In this document: one piece after another, positions 9,237 through 18,252 of the stretch
How the letters are laid out: each line of letters starts with the position of its first letter
Position numbering within the stretch: the stretch's first letter is position 1
Source: JANYJZ01 sp964523395
Lineage (GTDB): Bacteria; Bacteroidota; Ignavibacteria; UBA10030; SZUA-254
Length of the DNA stretch: 64,000 nt
Assembly (NCBI GenBank): GCA_964523395.1
Contig: CAZFXS010000007.1
Location: 124,001-188,000 of the forward strand
Reading direction: 5' to 3'
The notes under the pieces: model-generated
What the model saw: only the letters and a program-made list of their open reading frames with translations
The model's database searches: none
Told to the model about the DNA's origin: nothing
Translations under genes and position numbers: made by a program

Positions 9237-10409
9237 ATGCTGAAGAGCGAACGAACAGAACAATCCAAAGATGTGAAAAGAATCCCCCTGCATAAACCTT
9301 TCATCGATGACCAGACATTCGAAGAACTCCGAAATGCACTCGGGAAGGAAAAGCTGAGCGGTGACGGGGAAATTTGCCGCAATGTAGAACGAACTCTTTG
9401 CTCATTATTTTCCCTTAAACGGACGTTGCTTACCACGTCATGCACGCACGCTCTTGAAATGGCGATGATGATGCTTGATCTGCGTCCCGGCGATGAAGTC
9501 ATAACTCCGAGTTTTACGTTTGTCTCGACGGCGAATGCAATTCTTCGCGGGGGCGGAACTCCTGTCTTTTGCGACATCAACCCCCGCACCTGCACAATCG
9601 ATCCCGAAGATATTAAGCGGAATATTACTCCCAAAACCAGGGCAATTATTCCTGTGCATTATGCGGGAGTCTCGGCAGAGATGGACGAAATTCTTCTCCT
9701 TGCTATGCGAAATAATCTCATGGTTGTAGAGGATGCGGCACAAGGAGTCAACGCGAAGTATAAGGGGAAATTTCTTGGCGGGATTGGCGACATTGGCGCT
9801 TATAGTTTCCATGATACTAAAAATTATGTCAGCGGCGAAGGGGGGGCGCTTGTGACCAATAATGAACAGCTTGCGCGCCGTGCTGAAATCATCAGAGAAA
9901 AAGGGACCAACAGGGAAAATTTTTTACGGGGGGAGGTTGACAAGTACACATGGGTAGATATCGGCAGTAGTTATATTCTCTCGGAAATTCTCGCGGCATT
10001 GCTGCGTTCGCAACTAAATGACATCGATATCATCCAGTCAAAACGGCGCGATATTCACTTGTGGTACATGGACGGCTTCTCCGCTCTGGCTTCGAAAGAG
10101 AGAATCAGGCTGCCCATCATTCCGGATTACTGCGATTCGAATTATCATATTTTCTACATTCTTCTGCGGGATGAGCAGGAGCGAGATATGGTGATGAAAC
10201 ATCTGAAGAACCGCGGTGTTGGCGCAGCGTTCCATTATGTGCCGCTTCATTCATCACCATTCGCGAAGAAACATTTGAAAACAGGCGGATTGAACCTGCC
10301 TGTAACCGATGATATAGCGGGAAGGCTTCTCCGGTTGCCTATGTATCCAGATGTAACCCGCGAAGATGTGAATTATGTTGTTGAATGCGTTGACGAGTCG
10401 TTAATATAA
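9237..10409 (+). CDS. rffA: dTDP-4-amino-4,6-dideoxygalactose transaminase (WecE/RffA-like)
   Basis: This 390-residue PLP-dependent sugar aminotransferase of the DegT/DnrJ/EryC1/StrS family carries the Schiff-base lysine at about K195 in SFHDTKNY, followed by SGEGGALV. The SFHDTKN form is typical of WecE/RffA, which makes dTDP-Fuc4N precursors for surface polysaccharide. Other motifs are TPSFTFVSTANAI (cofactor loop), VEDAAQ and PVHYAG. Start ATG 9237 gives a short N-terminal extension before the conserved IPLHKPFI. No other gene of that sugar pathway is adjacent; the next gene is a TatD nuclease, 17 bases downstream. Confidence 0.87.
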   Translation: MLKSERTEQSKDVKRIPLHKPFIDDQTFEELRNALGKEKLSGDGEICRNVERTLCSLFSLKRTLLTTSCTHALEMAMMMLDLRPGDEVITPSFTFVSTANAILRGGGTPVFCDINPRTCTIDPEDIKRNITPKTRAIIPVHYAGVSAEMDEILLLAMRNNLMVVEDAAQGVNAKYKGKFLGGIGDIGAYSFHDTKNYVSGEGGALVTNNEQLARRAEIIREKGTNRENFLRGEVDKYTWVDIGSSYILSEILAALLRSQLNDIDIIQSKRRDIHLWYMDGFSALASKERIRLPIIPDYCDSNYHIFYILLRDEQERDMVMKHLKNRGVGAAFHYVPLHSSPFAKKHLKTGGLNLPVTDDIAGRLLRLPMYPDVTREDVNYVVECVDESLI

Positions 10410-10426
10410 GGTTGAAAGGATAAATA

Positions 10427-11245
10427 ATGTATATCGATTCGCACGCGCATTTGTTCTTTAAAGATTATAAAGATGATCTTGCTGTTGTCCTTGGACGGGC
10501 AACATCTGCGGGAATAGAATACATCGTAAACCCCGGAACAGATCTTGAGACAAGCAGAGAATCTGTCCATCTCGCGCAATCACACAATGAAATATATGCC
10601 GCGGTTGGTTTTCACCCTCACGATGCGTCAAAAGCAAATACAGAATTCCTTGCTGAGATTGAACGGTTATCACACGAACGGAAGGTTGTCGCCGTTGGTG
10701 AAATCGGGCTGGACTATCATTACAATTTTTCTCCTCCGGAACAACAACGCGAAGTGTTTGCCGCCCAGATCGCAATCGCTGTCCGGAGAAATCTCCCTGT
10801 TATTATTCATAGCCGCGAAGCGGAACCGGATACACTATCGATTGTTGAACGCGCGCTTACCAATAATCCCGGATGGATGAATAATAATGGGAACATTAAT
10901 CCGCGCGGTGTTTTTCATTGCTTTCCAGGTGACGAAGTGATGGCAAGAAAGGTAATCAGTTGGGGGTTTTTTATTTCAATCCCCGGACCAGTGACATTTT
11001 CATCCAAATCAAATAAACCAAATACGATGGCCGATGTTGTCAATGCAATTTCGCTTGACCATATTCTCCTCGAGACCGATAGCCCGTACCTGACACCGGT
11101 ACCCCACCGCGGCAAACGAAATGAACCTTCCAATATCCCATTGATAGCAAAAAAGATTGCTGAAATAAAAGGTGTATCAGAGGAAGAAGTCGGAACTATC
11201 ACCTCTCAAAACGTCAGCCGGTTATTTGGAATTCCCAATCAATAG
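10427..11245 (+). CDS. TatD family metal-dependent deoxyribonuclease
   Basis: The 272-residue protein begins with the metal-binding SHAHLFF and has the rest of the TatD/YcfH pattern: AVGFHPHDA, AVGEIGLDYHYNFSP, PVIIHSREA, VFHCFPGD and LLETDSPYLTP. These histidines, the glutamate and the aspartate bind two metal ions in a TIM barrel. TatD proteins are 3'-5' exonucleases linked to DNA repair or turnover. Length is normal. It lies 17 bases after the aminotransferase gene and 11 bases before the HEAT-cyclophilin gene, so a shared transcript is likely. Confidence 0.93.
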   Translation: MYIDSHAHLFFKDYKDDLAVVLGRATSAGIEYIVNPGTDLETSRESVHLAQSHNEIYAAVGFHPHDASKANTEFLAEIERLSHERKVVAVGEIGLDYHYNFSPPEQQREVFAAQIAIAVRRNLPVIIHSREAEPDTLSIVERALTNNPGWMNNNGNINPRGVFHCFPGDEVMARKVISWGFFISIPGPVTFSSKSNKPNTMADVVNAISLDHILLETDSPYLTPVPHRGKRNEPSNIPLIAKKIAEIKGVSEEEVGTITSQNVSRLFGIPNQ

Positions 11246-11256
11246 ACGAAGGGTTT

Positions 11257-13329
11257 ATGAGAAAATTGTTTGTAATACTGTTCATCGTTTTACCTGTCAA
11301 CCTTTTTGCGCAGGATCCCGCACTGGAGAAAGCGCGTGCTATTCAGGAAAAACTTGAAACGATTCTCCGTCTCCAGGATCTGCGCACCGTGCATGACGGA
11401 AAACTCTTTGAGCTGCTTACTGATAAAGAATATCCTGTCCGGAGGCGTGCCACCTATGCTTTTGGAAGTATTCAGGATACAAACGCCATTCCTTCGCTCG
11501 TTGTAAATTTGTGGGATAAGGAAGAGGGGGTTCAATCTGCCGCGGCATGGGCAATCGGACAAACAGGTTCTCTGCTTAGTTATAAGTCCCGCCAAATGCT
11601 TGAGCATGATTTGATCTGGACACGAATTGACCAATCAAAAGTGGCTGATAAGCTCATTGAGGAATTAGGAAAATTTGGCACCGAACAGGCGCTTTCCGAT
11701 CTTGTACTTCGTTTTGGAACGAACCGGGAATATTCAAAACCTTTGATGATGAGCATTGCAAGATTTGCCATCCGGGGGATCGTTACCAGAGAAGCGGTTC
11801 AATTCCTTATCCAATTTATCAAACCAGCTGATACTGCGCCCTGGCAGGCAGTGTATGCCATGCAACGTATCGGAAATAATGACGAACTGCGCAATGAAAT
11901 CGATTACTTAATTCCTCTGTACCGTCATGATGATCCGCTGGTGCGAATGAACCTTGCCACGCTTCTCGGAAAAATCAAGGACGAAGCTGTTTCCCTTGAT
12001 CCTCTCTGGAGAATGGCAGAATTTGACCATGACTGGAGAGTCCAGATTAACGCGATAAAAGCGCTTGGCGGCTTTCATCTGAAACAATATCCTGCCTCCG
12101 CAGAATCTTATCGCAGATTATTCGTGAATGAAAATATTCATGTGGTTACCACAGCACTCGCATCATTCGGTTCTACGGGAATAAAAGAAGAAGATGATCC
12201 TGCATTTACTGAAACTTTCTCCGCCGTAAAGAGAATCGCAGAAAACAAGGACAATCAGTATCTCTGGCAGGTTCAGGCCGAAGCGGCAATGGCCCTGGCA
12301 AAGCTATCCGGTGACAAAGCGATGCCGTATATTCATCTTTCGAAAGACTACCAGCCTCAACTGTTGTCACGACTCATTACAGCAATCGGGTTTACAGGAG
12401 CTCCCTCTGCGAAGAGCACATTATTGCCGTATGTTCGAAACGACAATCCGCTGATTTCCCGTTCCGCGCTGGAAGGTTTACAGGAACTGAGCAAACGCGT
12501 CTCAGGAGATAAACAACTTATCGTTTCTACCTATGACGCGGCAATTGCGGCATTGAAACGTGAAGATGTCGCGATTGTGACAACAGCGGCATCAATCCTT
12601 GGTGATTCGTTGTTTCAGCAGTCCGGGTCTGTGGAACCACTGATTGAAACACTTGCCAATCTCCGGGTACCGGATGATGTGGAGGCAATGCAGGAGATCA
12701 TTTCTACGCTGGGAAAATTGGGCGACAGGCGTGCCGAGGATATTCTTCAGGATAATCTTTCCCAGCGAGACCGGTCCGTAGCAGTTGCCGCAGCCAACGC
12801 TTTGCATGCTATAACAGGGGGAAGTTATCTCGGACAGGTTGCCATAGGGTATGAGCCATTATATGTAGATTTTGACTTTGCTTATCTGAATTCACTGCCT
12901 GACAGAATCAAGGTGAGAGTGGCAACATTACGCGGGGACTTTGTTATGGAATTATTTAAGGATGTAGCACCTTTTACCGTTATGAGTTTTCTTAAATTAG
13001 CGACACAGCGGGGATTTTATAATGGATTGAAATTTCACCGGATCGTTCCAAACTTCGTCATACAGGGAGGTGATCCCCGCGGTGATGGTTGGGGTGGGGC
13101 GGGATACGCGATCCGTTCTGAATTTTCTCCTCTCCGTTATGAAACAGGAACGATCGGGGTTGCAAGTGCCGGAAAGGATACCGAAGGTTCACAGTTTTTT
13201 ATTACGCAATCTCCACAGCCTCATCTGGACGGCCGGTACACGATTTTTGGAAGAGTTGTCGAAGGGATGGAAGTAGTGAATAAGATATTGTTGGATGACA
13301 CGATACACGGAATAGAAATAGTCCGGTAG
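11257..13329 (+). CDS. Exported HEAT-repeat protein fused to a C-terminal cyclophilin
   Basis: The 690-residue protein starts with a signal peptide (MRKLFVILFIVLPVNLFAQ). Residues 25-530 are a long series of HEAT-like helical pairs (for example RRRATYAFGSIQDTNAIPSL and AAAWAIGQTG). From about residue 548 to the end it is a peptidyl-prolyl cis-trans isomerase of the cyclophilin family, with FKDVAPFTVMSFLKLA, GFYNGLKFHRIVPNFVIQGG, GTIGVASAGKDTEGSQFFIT and HLDGRYTIFGRVVEGMEVV. The catalytic arginine in FHRIVPNF is present. The expected place is periplasm or surface, where it could fold exported proteins, with the HEAT scaffold holding clients. The neighbours are export-related (PorD-like, PorV-like), which fits this role. 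The fusion is seen directly; the client role is inference. Confidence 0.9.
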   Translation: MRKLFVILFIVLPVNLFAQDPALEKARAIQEKLETILRLQDLRTVHDGKLFELLTDKEYPVRRRATYAFGSIQDTNAIPSLVVNLWDKEEGVQSAAAWAIGQTGSLLSYKSRQMLEHDLIWTRIDQSKVADKLIEELGKFGTEQALSDLVLRFGTNREYSKPLMMSIARFAIRGIVTREAVQFLIQFIKPADTAPWQAVYAMQRIGNNDELRNEIDYLIPLYRHDDPLVRMNLATLLGKIKDEAVSLDPLWRMAEFDHDWRVQINAIKALGGFHLKQYPASAESYRRLFVNENIHVVTTALASFGSTGIKEEDDPAFTETFSAVKRIAENKDNQYLWQVQAEAAMALAKLSGDKAMPYIHLSKDYQPQLLSRLITAIGFTGAPSAKSTLLPYVRNDNPLISRSALEGLQELSKRVSGDKQLIVSTYDAAIAALKREDVAIVTTAASILGDSLFQQSGSVEPLIETLANLRVPDDVEAMQEIISTLGKLGDRRAEDILQDNLSQRDRSVAVAAANALHAITGGSYLGQVAIGYEPLYVDFDFAYLNSLPDRIKVRVATLRGDFVMELFKDVAPFTVMSFLKLATQRGFYNGLKFHRIVPNFVIQGGDPRGDGWGGAGYAIRSEFSPLRYETGTIGVASAGKDTEGSQFFITQSPQPHLDGRYTIFGRVVEGMEVVNKILLDDTIHGIEIVR

Positions 13330-13360
13330 GAACCGGTTATGTTTTGCGTGAAAAGAGAAG

Positions 13361-14263
13361 CTATTCTTTTTTGCCGCTTTCTTCGTAAATAAGCTGATGG
13401 GAGGGGTCGATAGCGCCAAGTTTGGAATATATTTCCGGATCGGCGTAATCCTTAAAGAGGTCGACAATCTCCAGGTATTTGGTATCAAAGAAAATTCTTA
13501 CGATCTGACTTCGCTGATTGACTTTATTCTGAAGATTTCCTATTTTTTCCAGAGCCGTGAGGATGTTCTTTTTCGCCTTCTCTTCATCCTTATACATAAG
13601 ATCCAGTCCCCGGTAATGATACTTTTCAACCGCTTCCCGAACATCCCTGTACTTGGGATTCAGCAATTCATCAATAAATTGTCCGCGTGTAAAGGAGCTT
13701 TGAGATGTCAGTTCCCATCCCTTGCCTCCGCCCCGGGCTTTGCTGACGATGTCGGCAGCTTTCTGGAAGAATGCAGTCCCATCTCCGGCTTTGTAGGAAT
13801 CGAAATCATAGCCGAGGATAATGTACATATAATAATCAATGAAGCTTGTCAGCGGATCAAAGCGTGCTTCATTGTGTGTCAGGGGGGTATTGCGGAGGTA
13901 ATCGAATTCCCACTTGTCATCAAGAATACGAATCATTGCCGTACTGCGGTCAGATTTATGAATCTGACGCTGGCTCCCGATAAATGCCTGAACAGTATAT
14001 CGTCCTTCGCGAGGGGAAGCCTGGAATAGGATATTGAGCGCGCATTTTATTTTTTCACCGCCGAGATCTTCTTTTGTCCAGCGGTAGCCGTTGATATACT
14101 GTTCGACCTGATTTACAAAGTCGACAAGGTTCTCGCGGGATTCCTGATTGAGCTGGTCAAGATTGGCGGTAACAGTGCACTCAAGCTCTTGTGCTGCAAC
14201 CGGAATCGATAAAGAAATAATTGTGAAGAGAAATAAGAAGAGGGTTTTCATTTTTCGCGCCAT
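13361..14263 (-). CDS. porD: DUF4835 / PorD-like type IX secretion protein
   Basis: From ATG 14263 the product has 300 residues: signal peptide (MKTLFLFLFTIISLSIPVAAQE), then a domain with ITANL-like start (CTVTANLDQLN), YINGYRWTKED, NILFQASP, SFIDYYMYIILGYDFDSY and a helical C-terminus. This is the pattern of DUF4835, the PorD group associated with type IX secretion and gliding motility in Bacteroidetes. Its biochemical role is not known. The upstream extension to 14344 would put 27 unlikely residues before the signal peptide and is not chosen. It is convergent with the HEAT-cyclophilin gene and divergent from the PorV-like gene. Confidence 0.8.
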   Translation of the reverse strand: MARKMKTLFLFLFTIISLSIPVAAQELECTVTANLDQLNQESRENLVDFVNQVEQYINGYRWTKEDLGGEKIKCALNILFQASPREGRYTVQAFIGSQRQIHKSDRSTAMIRILDDKWEFDYLRNTPLTHNEARFDPLTSFIDYYMYIILGYDFDSYKAGDGTAFFQKAADIVSKARGGGKGWELTSQSSFTRGQFIDELLNPKYRDVREAVEKYHYRGLDLMYKDEEKAKKNILTALEKIGNLQNKVNQRSQIVRIFFDTKYLEIVDLFKDYADPEIYSKLGAIDPSHQLIYEESGKKE

Positions 14264-14330
14264 AGTATTGATTTCAATATAGGTATTTGTGCCTTGATGC
14301 ACAAGTTCACTCACCATCTGTGGAGGCAGT

Positions 14331-15152
14331 ATGCGTATTTTCATTGTTCTATTCCTGTTTTATCAACTTCCGGCATATTCCGGTTTTGGACATTCTCGCG
14401 GTGGTGCCCGTCCGCGGGCGCTGGGTGATGCCTACGTTGCTGTTGGGGGCGACCCGTGGGCGATGTACTTCAATCCGGCCGGACTTACACGGGGTCTAAA
14501 ACCCGAAGCATCATTTCATTATTCACCGCAGCCATATGGCCTGTCAGAGCTTTCTTATACTGCAGCCGCTGCGACGATGCCTGTGTCATTCGGTGTTGTC
14601 GGCGCCGGTGCGGGAATTTTCGGCTTTGCCTTATACAAAGAGACATCCGTTAATGTTTCCGTGGCATCAACGATTTCAGGAATTGGGATCGGCCTGAATA
14701 TATCCCATTATTCGGTCGTTATTGAACGATATGGCTCAGGCTCGGCAATTGGCATAGATGCGGGATTGCTTGTCAATATTAATGAGTACTTCCGTGCCGG
14801 CATGGCAATCTGCAATATCAACTCACCAACTATAGGTAGTTCAAATGAAAAACTGCCGCAGTCATTCTCAACAGGCGTGCTGTATATGCCGTTGCAGGTG
14901 TTAAAAATCGCTTTCGACTATCAAAAAGATTTGTCATTTGATGCTTCACCTAAATTTGGAATTGAATATCAGGTTATCTCTTCACTGGCTGTACGTATGG
15001 GCATCAGTGACGCGCCGTCAGAATATCATGGAGGAATAGGCATCCGGTACAGCGCATTTTCATTTGATTATGCTGTAACAACACATCAGGAACTGGGGTG
15101 GACGCATGAGATATCATTCTCTATCCGGTGGGGAGGATACAATGAAGAATAG
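14331..15152 (+). CDS. PorV/PorQ-like outer membrane barrel protein
   Basis: The 273-residue protein has a signal peptide and then SRGGARPRALGDAYVAVGGDPWAMYFNPAGLTR, which contains the hallmark of the PorV/PorQ/UPF0164 group: a GAR-A-G-A-A sequence followed by a FNPAGL turn. The rest alternates short beta strands as in a FadL-like barrel. PorV is a type IX secretion component that binds cargo sorting domains; whether this paralogue does so is inference. A GGAGG site at 14322-14326 supports ATG 14331. Its last 11 bases overlap the next gene, so the two are translationally coupled. Confidence 0.75.
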   Translation: MRIFIVLFLFYQLPAYSGFGHSRGGARPRALGDAYVAVGGDPWAMYFNPAGLTRGLKPEASFHYSPQPYGLSELSYTAAAATMPVSFGVVGAGAGIFGFALYKETSVNVSVASTISGIGIGLNISHYSVVIERYGSGSAIGIDAGLLVNINEYFRAGMAICNINSPTIGSSNEKLPQSFSTGVLYMPLQVLKIAFDYQKDLSFDASPKFGIEYQVISSLAVRMGISDAPSEYHGGIGIRYSAFSFDYAVTTHQELGWTHEISFSIRWGGYNEE

Positions 15153-16926
15153 TATTGCGATAATATTCCTTGTGACGTTTTTGAGAGTAACTACCGTCTT
15201 TGCGCAGGGTCAGGTTTCAACCGGACAAGATTCATCTGAAACTTCGGATATTATGGAACAACTTGTTGAGCAGGGCGGAGACAATGAAGATTCACCGATA
15301 ATCGAATTACTCTCTAACGAACAGGAGAAACCATCACAGCGGCTTCAATTACGTTCGAGAGTACTGCATCGTCTTCAATTGCCGGCGGGGTACGACGACG
15401 GAACATATCTTGGGTCACCGGCGAAGTTGTATCACCGGATGAAAGTATCGGCCGGTACACAGATCTCCGGCGGTGTTCTTGCTGAGAAAGATCCGGGCGA
15501 ACGAAGGGTGAACGATTTTTTGTCCGGTAATCTGTTTATTCGGGAGACAGGATTATTTTCAAAAATAATCCTGGGCGATTTTCTTGTGGAGTCTGGTCAG
15601 GGTATCGCGCTTTGGCGCGGATTCGATGCCTCGAAAGGAGCAGACATTGTCTCTCCCGTTCTCCGTAAAAGCCGTGGTGTAGTTCCGTACCTCTCGTCGG
15701 ATGAAAATGTGTTTTTCCGCGGCGTTGCACTGCAGGCTAATATTCAAAACTTGTATGTTGGTGTCTTCTATTCAAACCGAAAGCGGGCGGCAACTCTGGA
15801 TGACAACGGAAATGTTACCAGCTTTTACACTGCAGGGTATTTCAGAACCGAAAATGAAGAAGCAAAACGATCCACCGTTTCGGAAACGCTATTTGGTGCG
15901 GTCACACGTTATCAGATATCCAAATATCGTGAGGTTGGGGTGACACTGTACAAAACTTCGTTTTCAAACCCCCTGAGAGCGGGTGCTGAACATAGGGATG
16001 TTCAAAATAATTTTTTCATGACAAGTTTCGATTATAGAATAGGTATTTCATCCGCAACGTTATTTGGCGAGTGGGCGACATCAGGAGGACACATCGGAGG
16101 AATGAGCGGTCTGGTCTTTCAACCGGTATCTGTTGTGAAGATGGTCAGTGCCATAAGAAGATATCCGTCAGGATTTGTTTCATTACATGGTCTTGGATTC
16201 GGTGAGCGTATGGGCATGAACAATGAATATGGAATATACTGTGGCATCAGTTTAAAACCTGTTAAGCACATTACTCTGACGGGATACGCGGATCAGTTTT
16301 CGTTTCCTGAACCGCACGGCATTTCCCAATTTCCTTCATATGGGAGCGAACGGTTTCTGCAATTGAATGTCAAATCTTTCAACCGGCTTGGACTTGCACT
16401 ACGATATGTTCAGAAGCGGAATGATGTTGAAAAAGTTGTTCAGGGAACAAATGGATTTATGACGAAAAAGACACTGCCGGAATTCAGGAATACGATGAGG
16501 TTACAATTAGAATATGATGTTAATAAAGAAATCCGGTTAAGGGTGCGATATGAAAGGGTTCATGTTGACTCCGAATTCCAGGTACAGGATGAGCGTGGCA
16601 TGCTGATATTTCAGGATGTTGTATTTATGCCAAACGATAGATTGCGGTGTGATGCCCGGATGGTGTTTTTTCAAACTGACTCTTATGCTTCAAGAGTATA
16701 TGAATATGAAAATGATTTAGAAGGTGTACTGTCGCTGCCTGTTCTCTACGGCAGAGGGTTAAGGTGGTATATGCTTGTAAAGTATGACATATTGTCGTTT
16801 TTCAAAATATCGATAAAATATTCCGAGCTTATTCGGGATGATATTAAAAGAATCGGTTCCGGCGCAGAACGGTTACCGTCGAATCATGATAATAGAATTG
16901 GGATGCAAATTGATATGGAATTGTAA
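15142..16926 (+). CDS. Large outer membrane beta-barrel protein of unknown function
   Basis: From ATG 15142 the product has 594 residues; a GGGAGGA site about 6 bases upstream supports this start over the one at 15106. A signal peptide (MKNSIAIIFLVTFLRVTTVFAQ) is followed by an acidic low-complexity stretch (DSSETSDIMEQLVEQGG) and then many amphipathic strands ending in IGMQIDMEL, typical of an outer membrane barrel. It resembles the barrel half of Ignavibacteria proteins that elsewhere carry an N-terminal helix-hairpin-helix domain, but no such domain is seen here. It overlaps the PorV-like gene by 11 bases. The substrate or partner is unknown. Confidence 0.7.
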   Translation: MKNSIAIIFLVTFLRVTTVFAQGQVSTGQDSSETSDIMEQLVEQGGDNEDSPIIELLSNEQEKPSQRLQLRSRVLHRLQLPAGYDDGTYLGSPAKLYHRMKVSAGTQISGGVLAEKDPGERRVNDFLSGNLFIRETGLFSKIILGDFLVESGQGIALWRGFDASKGADIVSPVLRKSRGVVPYLSSDENVFFRGVALQANIQNLYVGVFYSNRKRAATLDDNGNVTSFYTAGYFRTENEEAKRSTVSETLFGAVTRYQISKYREVGVTLYKTSFSNPLRAGAEHRDVQNNFFMTSFDYRIGISSATLFGEWATSGGHIGGMSGLVFQPVSVVKMVSAIRRYPSGFVSLHGLGFGERMGMNNEYGIYCGISLKPVKHITLTGYADQFSFPEPHGISQFPSYGSERFLQLNVKSFNRLGLALRYVQKRNDVEKVVQGTNGFMTKKTLPEFRNTMRLQLEYDVNKEIRLRVRYERVHVDSEFQVQDERGMLIFQDVVFMPNDRLRCDARMVFFQTDSYASRVYEYENDLEGVLSLPVLYGRGLRWYMLVKYDILSFFKISIKYSELIRDDIKRIGSGAERLPSNHDNRIGMQIDMEL

Positions 16927-17044
16927 GATAAGGGTGTTCCGGATTGAGGAGAACTTATAACCTAAAAACAATTACTGATTACCATTTACCAAGAACCATC
17001 CTCTTTTGTTCTTCCATCCATTTTTCGTATGTTATGTCCGTAAT

Positions 17045-18151
17045 ATGTCATTGTATCCTCAAAATACCACAATTGTCGTCGGAATGAGCGGTGGAGTCGA
17101 TTCCTCCGTTGCCGCCGCGCTTCTTGTTGAGCAGGGTTACCATGTTATCGGTATAACCATGAAGACCTATAGTTTCGATGAAGTAGGCGGTAATGTCGGC
17201 AACGAAACGAGCTGCTGCGGACTTGACGCATTTAACGATGCAAGACAAGTTGCCGTAAAACTTGGTATCCCGCACTATGTTGTCGATTTTACTGAACAGT
17301 TTGGCAGGGAAGTTATCGATAATTTCGTGGAAGAGTACATGCAGGGAAGAACACCTAATCCGTGCATCATCTGTAACCGCAAAATTAAATGGGGTGAACT
17401 CATCCGGAAAGCAGAATCGCTCGGTGCCTCACATATTGCAACCGGGCATTATGCGCGTGTCTCATTTGACCAGGAAGCCCAACGATATGTTGTTCTGCGT
17501 CCCAGAGATCGGAACAAAGACCAAACATATGCTCTGTGGGGGTTAACTCAGGAAGCACTTTCAAAAACAATCTTTCCATTGGGGGATTTGACAAAACCTG
17601 AAGTGCGTGATATCGCGGGACGCCATGGGCTCAAAACCGCTCAGAAAGAAGAAAGTTTTGAAATCTGTTTTGTCGCAGATAACGATTACCGCCGTTTCCT
17701 GAAGGAAAGAATTCCTGATATCGAAGAACGTCTTTCAGACGGAGATATTGTCTTTGATGGCAAGCCGGTCGGGAAACATCGCGGTTATCCCTATTACACC
17801 ATCGGACAGAGAAGCGGTATCGGCGCATACGGTGAGCGCGTGTATGTCACGGAAATCGATCCGCAGGAAAACAAAGTATTTATTGGAAGAAACCAGGACC
17901 TGCTTCGCAGGGAGCTTGTCGCGAAGAATGTAAATCTTGTCAGTATCAAATCTATTGACGGTTCTTTACATGTTCAGGCGCAGGTGCGATACAAGGATAC
18001 TTCTGCTCCTGCGACTGTTTCTATGGAAACAAACGGCACACTCCGCGTGCTGTTTGATGAACCAAAACGTGCGGCTACTCCCGGACAATCTGTAGTGTTT
18101 TATGATAATGACCGCCTGCTTGGCGGCGGAGTCATTGATCGCATTCTTTAA
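17045..18151 (+). CDS. mnmA: tRNA-specific 2-thiouridylase MnmA
   Basis: From ATG 17045 the protein has 368 residues, the usual length. It activates U34 of tRNA-Lys, -Glu and -Gln with ATP and inserts sulfur to give 2-thiouridine. The PP-loop is VVGMSGGVDSSVAAALL near the N-terminus. The two catalytic cysteines lie in PNPCIICNRKIK and ESFEICFVADN. The tRNA-binding and C-terminal barrel parts are present (GQRSGIGAYG, ATPGQSVVFYD). The in-frame ATG at 17006 would add a hydrophobic tag without family support. It is probably transcribed on its own. Confidence 0.95.
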   Translation: MSLYPQNTTIVVGMSGGVDSSVAAALLVEQGYHVIGITMKTYSFDEVGGNVGNETSCCGLDAFNDARQVAVKLGIPHYVVDFTEQFGREVIDNFVEEYMQGRTPNPCIICNRKIKWGELIRKAESLGASHIATGHYARVSFDQEAQRYVVLRPRDRNKDQTYALWGLTQEALSKTIFPLGDLTKPEVRDIAGRHGLKTAQKEESFEICFVADNDYRRFLKERIPDIEERLSDGDIVFDGKPVGKHRGYPYYTIGQRSGIGAYGERVYVTEIDPQENKVFIGRNQDLLRRELVAKNVNLVSIKSIDGSLHVQAQVRYKDTSAPATVSMETNGTLRVLFDEPKRAATPGQSVVFYDNDRLLGGGVIDRIL

Positions 18152-18252
18152 TTTTTCTCTTAACGTGTTTGCCTCTCACCGTGAGTCACTGCTCGCGAGG
18201 ATCCCGACGCGCCAAGGGCAGTTTCTCACTCAGTCATACATAAAGGAATCAC

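Noticed and set aside
10458..10775. Long minus-strand frames within tatD and many similar shadows (for example 4803-5270, 20813-21304, 57513-58001)
   Set aside because: They lie opposite to well supported genes and show no family pattern or ribosome-binding site.
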